Shown here: one piece after another, positions 10,651 to 21,027 of the stretch
How positions within the stretch are numbered: the first letter of the stretch is position 1
Layout of the letters: each line of letters begins with the position of its first letter
Notes under the pieces: generated by a model
The model's input: the letters and a program-made list of their open reading frames with translations, nothing else
Database searches by the model: none
Told to the model about the DNA's origin: nothing
Assembly: GCA_032718475.1 (NCBI GenBank)
Contig: JAUCBJ010008861.1
Coordinates: 1-64,000, forward strand
Direction: 5' to 3'
DNA from: Nemertoderma westbladi
Lineage: Eukaryota > Xenacoelomorpha > Nemertodermatida > Nemertodermatidae
DNA length: 64,000 bases
Translations under genes and position numbers: made by a program

Positions 10651-11640
10651 ACTATTGGCTAATATACTACTTGTCACTTTGGCACTCCCTGGGAGTGTTT
10701 CCCCTCCGCTGCTAGCCTCCACTAGCTGTATTCCCTCCGAGGTGATTTGACCTCTCACCTTTCTCTGTGGCTTTGGGGCTTGTGTCGCCCCCCCCCCCCC
10801 CCCCAATGTTGGTTATGATACGAGATTAATATTGGAAATCTCGTATCCCCAACATATTGCTAAAATGCCACTAGTCCCATTTTCTGGTGGGTAATGAAGT
10901 GGAATTGAATCCGCTTACACTCCCCCCATGCTATTTTCCCGGTGTGAAGATAGCATCAACCTTAAGTGCGCTTCAATTCCGCTGGAACCCAATCTAATAT
11001 CGGGTGTGGGGTGGAGTTCTATTCTCGGGGTTGGCTTTCCAGGCAGCCCACCCTGGGTGTGTTATTGCTAGCCCTCTTTGGTGCAATCGAGAGCTATGTT
11101 GCACCAAGATATCTGACGTCTCTGTTAGAGACAATTGTGGACTCTCTTTCCACACAATTTTATACGACTTCGCTTTAAATTCACTCTAATCTCACTCTAC
11201 TCTTTCTCTCACGGACCCTATTGTCCCTTACTCTCTCTCTTACTGCTCGCTCCCCACACTTGAATTGCACTCCTCTAGTTTCTACGCACGTCAACACCTC
11301 ATCTCCATACTTCCCTCATACTCCTATACTCAACCCATGCTTGTTTCACTCCACTCACCCCTGACGAGCCTCACCCTCCCCTTTTGTGCCATCGCACTCA
11401 AGAAATGTTATTCGTCTAGTGTCCCTTCTCCTGTCATAGTCAATTGGTCCCCAGTCCCAGTAGCTAGTTGGATAAAGGTTATATATGACTATAGTATTTA
11501 GTTTGATTATATTCATTCTGATTATATTGATTATTACATACGTACATACTAATTGCACTTAATTGCTTTTGCACTTAGGAGTCCGTATTATTTCCACATG
11601 TGGTGCCTTCCAGGCACACCCACATCTCCCCCTCTGAGTC
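10651..11640 (-). other. 3' non-coding region of element A with hairpin
   Basis: No convincing coding frame. A run of 17 C lies at 10788-10804. Right beside it is a perfect 11-bp inverted repeat (GATACGAGATT at 10817-10827, AATCTCGTATC at 10837-10847) with a 9-base loop. CT-rich blocks occupy 11170-11450. Confidence 0.6.
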
Positions 11641-13521
11641 CTAGTTCGCTCCTCCCATCTTCGGGAACCATCTTAGTTCTTTCCCTCTATCATTGTCCTG
11701 TCTGGGCCGCTTCCTTCCCTCTGGCTTGTACTCTCTGAGACTCCTCATTCTCGCCGTTACTGCCTTGCTTATTCCTGTGGTCGATTCTTTGGGCGCTGGT
11801 GTTATTAACTCCCGGTAACGCTTTGCAGGTGGCCCTTCCGAATGACCCTTCTGCTTCCCCCTGGTAGCGTCCCACAAGATCATTTTCATGGTTTGCGGCA
11901 CGTGTTCGCCAGAAAATCCCTGAACTCGCCTCTGTTTTCTGGTGTCCACCTGTCCAAGTACCTCTGTGTATTGATGACTCCTCCATATGACGCCGATATC
12001 GCTACCTCTTGGTATGTAAATGGCAGTCTCCTCTTGATAATCTCCAGATGGGCTTCCTGATTGATGTTGAAGAAACCCTACCGGAACTCCTGGGACTTCA
12101 TCCTCTGTTGCCTCATAACGCCGACGTCGGCCCAATCCTCGAAGATCTTAAACTTCTCCTCGTCGTCCATCCAGTTGCACCGGCACCCATAGTGCCCTCG
12201 GAAGTTACACTTTGAGCAGCGGTTGTGCAGCCTCAGACATGCCCCCATTCTATGGCTCGACTCGCGGCAGTAGAGGCAACTCGTCCCCTTCTGAAATCGA
12301 TACAAACAGCTCTTTTCCTGTTGAGTCAGCCTCCCGCAGTAATCACAGCCGTGTATCAACGCATCCCGCACCAAGTCGTCTTTTGCCCCGAGTGGTCTCC
12401 TCAGTCTGTGGAGCCGTTGGTAAGCAAACTTCTGGACATTAACGTCTCTATCCATATCCACGTCCTCCTCCCGCCTTGGCATCGTCTCCCCAAACACTAC
12501 CTGTGGTGCCGTTCCTGGTTGCCCGCCCAACCTGATGATGCTCCCCGCCAAATCCATCGTGCTCCTCGTGCACCCAGGTCCGCTTGCCGGGTTTATCCCA
12601 GAAGGCCCTCGCCCCACTGGACGTCACCACTCTCCCACCCACCCAGTCTGTATCTGAGTGGCTGATCCTCTCGATGGGCGGCATCTCCCCGAACTCGTCA
12701 TCATCTTCCTCCCTCGCTGGGAGTGGATCCAGACCAAGTATCCCAGTAGACCCACTGTGTCCTTTTCCGCCTTGGCTTCTACCCGTAACTTTCCATCCTT
12801 CCTGTTCCCTCGGTCTTTTTCTTGCGGAATCGCCCTCAGAGCCCGCAGGCATGGGCATCACTTGCAATCCTGATGTCGACTGTTTCGGCGATTCTTCTGT
12901 CCATCCCTACTCCTCCCCCAGATACTCGCACGAGCTCCCTGATCCCCACCTCAGCTCGTCCAAGTTCTGGACCTCGAACCCGTAATACTCCCCCCTTATC
13001 TCTACCTCTCTCTCATCCGCTTCTCTCCTTTCTTGCCTGGCGACTTCTTCCAGTCGCTTCTCTTCAAGTCTATATGCTTCCAGCTTCTCCCATCTCTTGT
13101 ATGGTGTATCCTCCTCCCTGTCTACTAGGTGCTGGCTGTTGTAGTACACCAACTCCTTCAGCCCCAGGTGGACACCTTCGGAGGCCACCTTAAAGGCTCT
13201 TCCGTAGTTTGGAGGTGATCCTGATAGCAGAAACGCCATCGGCTCTCTTCCGATAACCACGGCCATGAATAGGTTTAGTAAACCTATCATTACCCAATCC
13301 TCCTGTAGGATATATCTCTTCTGATATATCTTTAATGCTCCTCTTCGGAACTGATGCACCTCCTGTTTCCCTGGCCTCGCTCCCCACTTCAGCGAGTTCA
13401 CCAGCTCCGCTCCGTACTCCTCCCGGAACTTGCCCCAGTCCATCGGCTTGTGGCAGACAAGGCCCATGAGCTGGCCCATCCCCACTGCTCCACAATGTCC
13501 TGTGTTCTCTACCACTCCCAA
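11641..13521 (-). pseudogene. 3' ORF of element A: zinc-knuckle protein, frameshifted
   Basis: Sense runs 13521 to 11641 over several frames. First (13521-12907, 204 residues) is a helical domain with WGKFREEYGAEL and YILQEDWVMIG, ending in a charged coiled coil. An acidic linker follows (12867-12448). Then come three knuckles (12617-12078): CDYC...C with the usual His replaced by Gln, CLYCRESSHRMGAC, and CSKCNFRGHYGCRC. After the third, FEDWADVG continues past an in-frame TAG (12078-12080) into GFFNINQ and YLDRWTPENRGEF. The same order and spacing recur in element D at 61534-59833. The ORF lies between the tandem repeats and the 3' LTR. Function unknown; nucleic-acid binding is inferred from the knuckles. 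Confidence 0.65.
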
Positions 13522-13559
13522 AGTGCCAATTTTTCTTGGTTTTATTTTATTTTTCTAAT

Positions 13560-14220
13560 GTTACCCCTGTCTGTGCTATCATCCTATCTACCTTGCTACT
13601 TACTATGTACCCTACCACTACTATGCTATGCCTACATACCCTTTACTTTCTTACTACGTGGCACTCTCGGTGCCCACAACTTCTAACTTCTATGGTACTA
13701 TGTACCCTAATACTGGTACTATGGTATACCAAAATACCACTCCCTTCACTCTCTCACTACGTGGCGCTTTCGGTGCCCACAACCCTTCTGCTACTACCTC
13801 TATGGTATACCTACATACCATACCCTCTACTCTCTTACTACGTGGCGCTCTCGGTGCCCACAACCCTTCTGCTACTACCTCTATGGTATACCTACATACC
13901 ATACCCTCTACTCTCTTTCTACGTGGCGCTTTCGGTGCCCACAACCCCTAACTCTCTCGGTACTATGTACCCTACTACTACTCTCTTGGTATGTCTATAT
14001 ACCACACTCCCTAATCTCTAACTTCTAACTCTCCTCTTACTCTTACTGACTTCTACTAACTTTCTAACTTCTTACTCTTACGGTACTATGTACCCCGCTA
14101 CTCTCGTGGCATGTCAATATACCACACTCCCTAACTTCTAACTGCCTACGGCACTATGTACCCTGCTACTCTCGTGGTATGTCAATATACCACACTCCCT
14201 AACTTCTAACTACTTACCTA
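13560..14220. repeat. Tandem repeats inside element A (81-bp and ~76-bp units)
   Basis: From 13,650 to 13,950 an 81-bp unit recurs, marked by CTACGTGGCGC at 13757, 13838 and 13919. It contains the near-palindrome GGTATACCTACATACC. From 14,030 to 14,220 a related ~76-bp unit carries GGTACTATGTACCC and TGTCAATATACCACACTCCC. The second type is also present, inverted, at 30,950-31,160 in element C. Confidence 0.85.
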
Positions 14221-14596
14221 GTGCTACGTATTATCTACTACTATTATTTTCTACTATCTCACTACTTATTTTATTATTTTCTTAATCTTAATCTTAAAAT
14301 CCACTTTGTGTGGGAAGGGCGTCTTGCCCTCATTCCCACCCCCGTCAGTCCAACATATTGGACGACTAAACTTCAAGGGCGATTCTTCCAGCAGGCACTC
14401 TCCCACTGCCCCCTGTATGTCCTCTTATCCTTCGCCACACTCTCCTTGTCAATTCCAACTCTCTAGGAATTTATTCTCCCTCCTCCACCACCCTACAATC
14501 GGGTCTTTTGGTCGCCTTCTTGATTTCCTCATGGCCACCTGGCATCAAAATGCCACCCTTCATCTTGTCGTCACCTGGCGGTAGAATGAAAAGAAA
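14221..14596 (-). other. Non-coding segment of element A shared with element C
   Basis: The sense strand includes direct copies of GACGACAAGATG and GTGGCATTTTG and the words GTCGTCCAATATGTTGGACT and GGGCAAGACGCCCTTCCCAC. The same sequence is present on the plus strand at about 30,470-30,900. No coding frame is conserved between the two copies. Confidence 0.65.
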
Positions 14597-15472
14597 TCAA
14601 AAGAATAGATAAAACAGAATGGATAATAGTAATCCTATCCCTTTCCACCCTGTCTTCTTGTTTGACCTCCCCCTTTTCGGTATGCCACTCAACCGGACTG
14701 GCGTCTCCTCCAGACACTTCTCCGGACATCTCGCCGTCCACTCTTCTCCATCCTCATACCGATACTTGCTGGGAACATCCTTGTTCCATCCCATCGTCTC
14801 TAAGTCTTCCGCGTCAAATCCATTCTCCTCCGCCCACTCTCTTGCTGTTGCTTCCCCTCCTAACTTATCAACCGATGGTATTTCTCTGGAACTATCCTCT
14901 ATCCTTTCACCACGCTCCACTATGCATGGTTCCAGATTCCATACTACTAGGATCGGCATGCTGCATTGCAGCTGCATTTTTAAGAATGCTGTGCTGGCTT
15001 GTCAACAAAATTGTGCACCGCCACAACTCCCTATCACCCATGACACTTGCTAGATCATCCGCATCTTTAAGGCCAGTGTCCTTTAAGATGCGTCTCAAGA
15101 AAGTCATGGGCTGTCCACCATGCTTATTCACTCCATGAGGCTGCCAAAGTACAAGATTATGCACTGGCTGGTCCTCACGGCGAAAGCAATGTCCTGCAAA
15201 GCGGAGGCGATTCCAGATTCCATACCAAACTCCTGGTATCCTTCCCCAGGCTGCTTCTCATGTGGGACCTCCCCATCGCCCGTCTCTGGTTTCTCCTTTA
15301 CGTCCTTAACAGTGCCTGATAGCATGCACCGTGATGTCTCCGACACCCTGAATGTAATCTTGGTTTTAATTGGGCCACTAAGCGTCCATCCGAACAGCGT
15401 GAGAATCGCCGTCGGATCCCGCTGCTTATTCTCTCCGAATATGTCCGTACTCTCTTGTGGGCCGTCGGACAA
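14597..15472 (-). pseudogene. Pol remnant of element A after the protease, split by a LINE insertion
   Basis: After a frameshift near 15,465 the pol frame continues with FGWTLSGP, typical of BEL/Pao polyproteins just after the protease, and an acidic stretch. It is interrupted at 15210-14945 by a short LINE-derived insertion. Beyond it, 14944-14597 encodes an acidic segment (ATAREWAEENGFDAEDL) ending in a hydrophobic GIGLLLSILFYLFF. The expected reverse transcriptase does not follow. The hydrophobic end may be a chance reading into non-coding DNA. Confidence 0.55.
14945..15210 (-). mobile_element. Short LINE 3'-end insertion with 15-bp target duplication
   Basis: A 266-bp insertion. Its frame encodes the C-terminal end of an RTE-like LINE (NLVLWQPHG, FLRRILKDTGL, VMGDRELWR). 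It ends in CCTAGTA, the start of a TAG-repeat tail. TTCCAGATTCCATAC is present on both sides (14930-14944 and 15211-15225), proving insertion. A nearly identical copy with the same 5' start is at 38444-38720. Confidence 0.9.
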
Positions 15473-16614
15473 TCCATTCCGACTATGATGGATACCTTCG
15501 AGACGTCCACTTCTGGTATTGAGAAATCGATATCGTCCAGGAACCAGTATTGCTTGACCTCGATCCTGGTGGGTAACCTGGCTTTTATATTAATCGATTC
15601 TATTATCTGAATGGGGTCGATGATCGCCCCATAATCACATCCTGGTGCTATTGCTGATATCTCGCACCGTCCCGTCCTCATCTCCAGGACCTCATCCTTA
15701 CTCAAGATAGTAGTTACCGCCATCCTACTCGGCCTCGTCTGTAACCCTATCTCCTCGGCCACCCAATTCTCCACCAGCATGAAGGCTGCTCCGCTGTCGA
15801 CCAGCATCAATGTCGTGACTGATCGGCCGCCCTTTCGTGTTATCCTCACTGGTACTACGCCGAGTAGTACTTTCCTCTTTCTCCTTGCTCCCGTCGTGCT
15901 CGTAGCCATAGTTTGGCCTCCAGTCTCATCGTCTCCTATCGGTGTTTCTCTACACTCTCCGAATCTGTGTCCTTCTACCACGCATCGATGACATAGTCCG
16001 TTTGTATCCGCGTAGGCTACACGATCTTGTTTAGGCAACGCTTGCCAATGCTTACAACTCATGGTCTTATGGGTCCCATCCCTATGCAATTGACATTCGT
16101 ATCCTGGATTGTAGCACTCCCTGTATAGCCCTTCACGTATTGCGCGTAGATTCATATCTACCTGTTTAGTGTTTTGGTTATTTGGACTCGGCCTACTGGG
16201 TGTGTTGGGATTATATTTATTCGTGTTGTTATTTTGTTTCGGTCCCTGCCATGGTGTGGCCCTACTTCCAGCTAACTGTGGACTTGTAGTCCCCTGCGTG
16301 GCTGCATGTGGTAGCGACTGTCTCAATCTTGGGAATGCATCTGCCGGATTGTGTTCGGGTTTTGGCCTGTTGTATTCGGCTTTCGGCGCCTTCCCCAAAC
16401 TATCCTCACTGTAGACTCGGTCTGTAATCAACTCCGCTTCATAATTGAGGAAGTTCGACATTTCCTCTAGACCCGGTTCCGCACCTTTCTTCTCCCGGGT
16501 GGAGAAGGCGATCTTCCTCCATTTGTTTCTTAGCCAGATTGGCAGTGCCTGCACTATCGTGGTGATGTTATTTGATGCGTTGAGTTCGTATGGCGCATCC
16601 AAGGTCTTTAGCAT
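15298..16614 (-). pseudogene. Element A gag C-terminus, zinc knuckle and aspartic protease
   Basis: 438 open residues. LPIWLRNKWRK (24-34) belongs to the conserved end of BEL/Pao gag. Knuckle-region cysteines lie around 167-221, including CHRCVVEGHRFGEC (208-221). The retropepsin-like protease has its active site DSGAA at 273-277 and a later IIVGMDCP, both typical of BEL/Pao pol. The frame is preceded in phase by the segment ending at 16624, separated only by a TAG and three codons. It loses frame near 15,465, before the LSGP region. The protease would mature the gag polyprotein. Confidence 0.8.
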
Positions 16615-16623
16615 GATTAGCGC

Positions 16624-17295
16624 CTACTCGACCTTATTCGCAAAAGTCTTTATACTGACAGGGTTATCCTGTAGGTCACCCGATGTTACTCCCCTCAAGG
16701 TCTGCCAGATGATCTTGGCAGGGTGTCCGTATTCCCTGTCTAGGGCCCGCCATGCAGTCGTGAAGCCACCCTCGATGCCCTGATACTGCCTCACGATGTC
16801 GTACGCTGGGCCTCCTGTGTATACCTGTAGATATTTTAGGTACTCTGCCTGCGTCAGGTTTTTAGTTAATATTTTGTTACTGTACATGCGCCGGAATTGC
16901 AGGTATTCTTCCGGCCTGCTTCCATCGAATTTAAATGGCTCTACAGGTGGTAGCTTGATTCTGGTCTTGAGTGCATCGATAAGTGTTGCCATTCCCATCG
17001 CCTGTGCTTCCAATGTGTTTGACGGATGCTGTACAGGCTCTTCTGTTGTTGGGTGCGGTCCGCCCGTCGGTCCTGTCGACCTTTTCTGTGTCGGATATAT
17101 CATTGGGGGTAACGGCCCCCTCGATATCTCCGTATCGCACGATCTATTCTGATCCAAGGGGTTCGGGGTTTTTATTCTCGGCTGGGTGTATTGCTGATAT
17201 TGTAATGGGGGAATGTCACCCTGCCCCCCCCCCCCCCCCTCACCGTTGTTATGTTTGGTACTGGGGTTGATGTTAATATATTGGGGCCCACACAC
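16624..17295 (-). pseudogene. Element A gag core (DUF1759-like)
   Basis: 223 residues in this frame. A Pro/Thr-rich start leads into LPPVEPFKFDGSRPEEYLQF, KYLQVYTGGPAYDIV and AWRALDREYGHPAKI. This is the capsid-like domain shared by BEL/Pao gag proteins. It ends at an in-frame TAG (16624-16626), after which the same frame continues as the gag C-terminus. The break therefore lies inside a domain and not at a gag/pol border. A run of C at 17223-17239 lies in the upstream part. Confidence 0.8.
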
Positions 17296-18493
17296 CTATT
17301 GGCAATAACTCCCTCCTCCCCTGGGTATATGTTATATCCTTGCATATTATAGTCATACTGGTGTGCAGGTACCGGTATAGGCCTATCCATCTCTTGCCTA
17401 CCTACCAGTATGTACACCGCGACTTCCGGATCTAATCCCGTTGTTAGCGCTACCCTATCGCCTACACTATCTCTTCCAGCATGGCCTATAGTATGTGCAG
17501 TAAGGCCTACAGTATGTCCTGCAGTCTTCCTGTGTCCTTCCGGACCGAAGTTTAATCTTCTCGAATATTCCAAGAAGTCGTCCCCGCGACCACCGTACTC
17601 TTGATCGGCAGCTATATCCCGTCGGGAAGTTTCTCTTCGATCCCCTCTTCTGTCCTCGTCCTCGTGCCGGTATATCCTGTACCCTTCTCCCAGTGTATGG
17701 TATATTTCACCAGGCTGCGTCTCTCCAGGGCGAGGCAATCTCCCGGAGTTCGACCCCACTGACTCTCCAACTCCATTTCTGCTACTGACGGATCGCTGTC
17801 CGTCCTTGCTCTCCAGTTGCTCATAGCAATGCTTCTTCTATTCTCTTCACTTCTTCTCTCTTCAGTGTAGCGATCCCTTTCGTGAGACCTCTCTTTGACC
17901 TCCTGGATAAACTCCACTGTTCTTCTTCCGTCTTCCGACTGTGCTCGACGTCTCATCGCTTGCCTGCTCACAGCGCCAACTTCTCTCTCTTTACCCGGTT
18001 GGACGCTACTGGGGATATTCGCAATCCCCCTACTATTCTCTGTCATCGGGTGCCGCGGTTCACCTAACTTGGCCCGCGCATTATCCGCCGACGTTTGTGG
18101 GACATTCTCTACCCCCCCCCCCCCTCTTGCCACTAATCTCTCGTGGTGGGGCGCCCGTAGCCCCCCCCCCCCCCCCCATTCGCCACCTCTTACTTCGCTA
18201 CCTCCTACTTCGCCTCTATGCCCCTCTCTAGTTGACGCACTATCTCTACTCCGGCTGGGTCTGCTCACCCCCGCCTCTCCCTGTGCGACTGCATGGCCTT
18301 GCAGGCTCCCATTGGGTTGACTCACTCCCGCTACTCCCTGCCTAACTACTTGGCCTTGCAGGCTCCCATTGCGGTGACTCACCCCTGCTACTCCCTGCCT
18401 AACTACGTGGCCTTGCAGGCTCTTGCTGGTCGGACCACCTGTATCCCCTACATTCGTATTAATAGCAACGTTATCAATAGTATTATTGTCCAA
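17172..18493 (-). pseudogene. Element A gag middle region, charged and low complexity
   Basis: Two overlapping minus-strand frames (18493-17612 and 17759-17172) make a low-complexity segment. It has direct repeats of SLQGHVVRQGVAGVS and an Arg/Glu-rich helix (QEVKERSHERDRY). Two poly-G tracts (sense) lie at 18177-18161 and 18124-18112. The segment is conserved in element C, where tract lengths differ. No known domain was recognised. Confidence 0.6.
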
Positions 18494-18745
18494 ATTATTT
18501 AAATTATTTTGTTCGGAATTGGGGTTATTATTACCAGGTAAAATATTATTTCCTACAACAAAGGTTTGATTAGGGTTGTCTACAACGGTACTATTAATAT
18601 TAATTCCTTCTAATGTGTTATTATTACCCCCCCCCGCCCCCTAAGGTTACACCAGTCCTGGGTCTGTCGTCCGGTGCCTGTAAGTGGGGTATTAACAAAC
18701 ATTTCCATTACTTCTGGCTCCTGGTAAACACTACCCGAACCAGCC
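18494..18745 (-). other. Spacer within element A gag
   Basis: AT-rich, with ATTATT repeats and a broken C-run near 18,629. Element C lacks this piece: there the N-terminal part is joined directly to the middle region, so this may be an insertion or an extra coding segment lost from C. Confidence 0.4.
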
Positions 18746-18858
18746 TCACTCTCCGATAGTTCCCAACTTTGCCAGTTCTAACCAGCGCTTTTGCTTCGCC
18801 TGGTATTGCATAAGCCCCCTTAGCCAGGTATGCATATCATCCCGCATACGCTTTCCAG

Positions 18859-18889
<31 letters not shown>

Positions 18890-19965
18890 CTCTCTCAAAC
18901 TTTGGTCGGCCAACTCTGAAGTGGGCAGAGGCCAACTCTCAACCCTCCTCACCTCACGCTCTTTGCGCTCGTCCATCTCTCTCGCCTCTCGCTCTTTGCG
19001 CTCGTTCATCTCTATCTCTTCCCGCTCCCTACAGTTTCTCGACACCCTCTCGGCCCTCTCTTTATACTCCCTCGCTAACTCTCTCTCTTTCTCTAATAAT
19101 GCGGTTCCCACGTCTAGTTGCCTCTCCAACTCCTGCTGATCCAGCGCCACAAGGTCTAGTTTACACGCCAGATCTATCTCTAACACCCTTCTTGCTCTTG
19201 CGGAGGATGTAGCGGACTTATCGGTCGCGACGGACTCCCGTCGCCTCTCTGTCCTACTAACTTTCCCCCGCTTTCTGGGGTTCTTGCTAACCAACGACAC
19301 CAAATCCTCGGGGTTAACCTCGGGTTCGCCGTCGTGCGGGTCCCCCCAACCCACTAACTTAATTCCCCTAGCATCCACTAAGTAAGGCCCTACGTACACT
19401 ACTTCAGGCTCCATTACCCCGGCCCGCCATAATTCAAACAGTTCCGTGGCGACCCCCCTTGGTCTCTCACTCGCCAGTTCTCCCTGTCCAAAACGGACTA
19501 AATATCGAAAATGTTTATTCGACTCACCTTGCCTCTGATGTAGTTTAGGCTGGTCTACCTTTCTCCTTTCCTTGGCCTCCTTAAGCAGTTTCTTGGTGGC
19601 GTTGTAGGCCCGTTGTAGCCGATCACTCGTCCCGATGTCCTCTTCACCAACTCCTCCTCCTCTCCTCGTCCGGCGTCGTACCGGCGGCTCCACCATCGCC
19701 GTTCTGGTAGGCCGTCCGCCACCCTCGACCTGTGGCTGGCCGGCAACTTTGGTACTCCGACCGCCGTCGTGCGTCAACTCGTCTCTCCTTCGTGGTTGAC
19801 GGCCGCCCTCCGCTTGGGCTACCGGATCGTCCCTTGTCGGCGAATCCGGCATCGCTGGCCGATACCATCGCGTCGCAGCCTCACGGATCGTTTGGTTGGT
19901 GTCATCCGGGGTCCGCGGCGGCGTCCTCTCTCCCTCTGATAATCGGGCGTTCCTTCCTCCGCCAT
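18746..19965 (-). pseudogene. Element A gag N-terminal region
   Basis: The likely start is the ATG at 19965 (MAEEGTP), matching the start in element C at 28833. A one-base difference in a C-run shifts the frame here, so the long frame begins only at 19852 (368 residues). It has HFRYLVRFGQGELASE and YVGPYLVDARGIKLVGW, both conserved in C. A long Arg/Glu coiled coil follows, with a (CT)n microsatellite encoding RERERERER near 18,860. The coiled coil and a Trp-rich end (HTWLRGLMQYQAKQKRW) are absent from C. No named domain recognised. Confidence 0.65.
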
Positions 19966-20021
19966 CCTTCTATTTTTCTTTGTTCTTGCAGTCACAGTTT
20001 ATTGGTAGGTGGCAGTTAATG

Positions 20022-20381
20022 ACTGTGACGGGATCAGAGATCCCGACCAGGTTGTTAAATTACGCGTCACCGTTCTGCTGGGGATCGTGCTACTAGCTTT
20101 GGCCGAGGCAGAAAACAGTGAAAGTTTCTGTTGTCTTTCGATATTAATTAATATGGACGATAATAGCACGCCAGTAAATGAGCAGAAAATACAGATTAAT
20201 TGTTACCGGTATGGCAGTGGCAGTCATTAACTATGAACGGTCTGCACTGACTGAACTGAATAACACAACTGACCGGTAAACCAGTAATATAAGATAATAT
20301 ATGATTAACACATTGAATATTGGTTCACCTCCTATTCAACTTTAGTCCTCTACCCAATGGATGCTTTCGTGTTCCCTATCA
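20022..20381 (-). repeat. 5' LTR of element A
   Basis: About 360 bp, matching the 3' LTR at 10269-10635. The sense end reads CCCGTCACAGT and is followed by CATTAACTGCCACC. No standard primer-binding site (starting TGG) could be identified there. The sense start is preceded by CTAGACG, giving the possible CGTC duplication in plus-strand terms. Confidence 0.75.
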
Positions 20382-20385
20382 CGTC

Positions 20386-20796
20386 TAGCTCCCTTTCGCT
20401 TACCTGACTTACACTCGGTGGACTTGAGGGATTATTACGGGAACTCCGGGTGCTCCTCACAGCCACTGGGACCACGGCACTGACCAGACTCACGGATCTG
20501 GAAACCGGGCTTTGGGCTCTTGCTCCAGCTAAACTGCCCTCCTTACTACTCACCTTGGGTTGGGCTGCTGTGCAATCCTTCTTTACAGTAGTAGTAGGGG
20601 ACCCTATTAATATTACCTCACCTTGATCTTCTTCACTGGTCATTGTCTCATCCTCCTGTTCACTTACGTCAGCGTCACTCGCTGCATCGTCATAGTCGGC
20701 ATGGTCGTCAACAGTTATGTTGACACTGTCATCATTCGGTGATCCAGACGCCGTTTCATAGCTGTCCTCTAGTGCCTCCTTCTCTGAGACTCTCAT
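20386..20796 (-). pseudogene. Element B gag N-terminus, cut by element A
   Basis: About 137 residues from ATG 20796, very acidic and Ser-rich (EQEDETMTSEEDQGEVILIG), ending in Ser/Pro repeats at the LTR of element A. The last residues of the open frame (DVIGNTKASIG) come from the LTR. Assignment to element B rests on position and strand: the gag body resumes beyond the other LTR. The joined frame is not perfect, so at least one further shift is needed. It could instead be an unrelated ORF. Confidence 0.5.
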
Positions 20797-21021
20797 TGTT
20801 AAGTATATATTTTTGCCTTCCGGCTGAAATCTCGCAAAAATTCGAGATATAGTAATTTAATCGAATATTCGAATACATTTTTTGTCAAATAATTTGTTTT
20901 GTCTCAAATGTCAAATACGAAATTGGTTAATTCACAATAAAATAATATGAATTTAATTGTATAGTTACAGCAAAAACCAGTATAATATTTAAACAAAATT
21001 GTAGCTCTATAGCTATTATAC
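20797..21021. other. AT-rich leader upstream of element B gag
   Basis: Contains TTCGAATATTCGAAT-like inverted words and otherwise nothing recognised. It ends at the Polinton-like insertion. Confidence 0.4.
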
Positions 21022-21027
21022 AGCATT

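Larger units (their letters stand above)
10269..20381 (-). mobile_element. Element A: LTR retrotransposon (BEL/Pao-type gag and protease) without RT or integrase
   Basis: Two matching ~360 bp LTRs at 20022-20381 and 10269-10635 bracket about 9.4 kb. A polypurine tract lies next to the left LTR, fixing the minus strand as sense. Internal order: gag (19965 to about 16500), CCHC knuckle and protease (to about 15250), a short acidic pol remnant split by a LINE insertion, tandem repeats, and a 3' ORF with zinc knuckles. No reverse transcriptase or integrase domain is seen, so the copy is non-autonomous. It lies inside the gag of element B. The 5' and 3' LTRs differ at roughly 20 positions plus a small indel, so the insertion is not very recent. 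Confidence 0.75.

Noticed and set aside
11842-12665. Plus-strand ORFs at 11.8-13.2 kb
   Set aside because: Shadows of the minus-strand zinc-knuckle ORF.
14597-14650. Transmembrane segment of an env gene in element A
   Set aside because: A single hydrophobic end of a frame running into non-coding DNA, with no signal peptide or other env features.
19990-20022. Primer-binding site of element A
   Set aside because: The sequence after the 5' LTR does not start with TGG and matches no tRNA end I can name.
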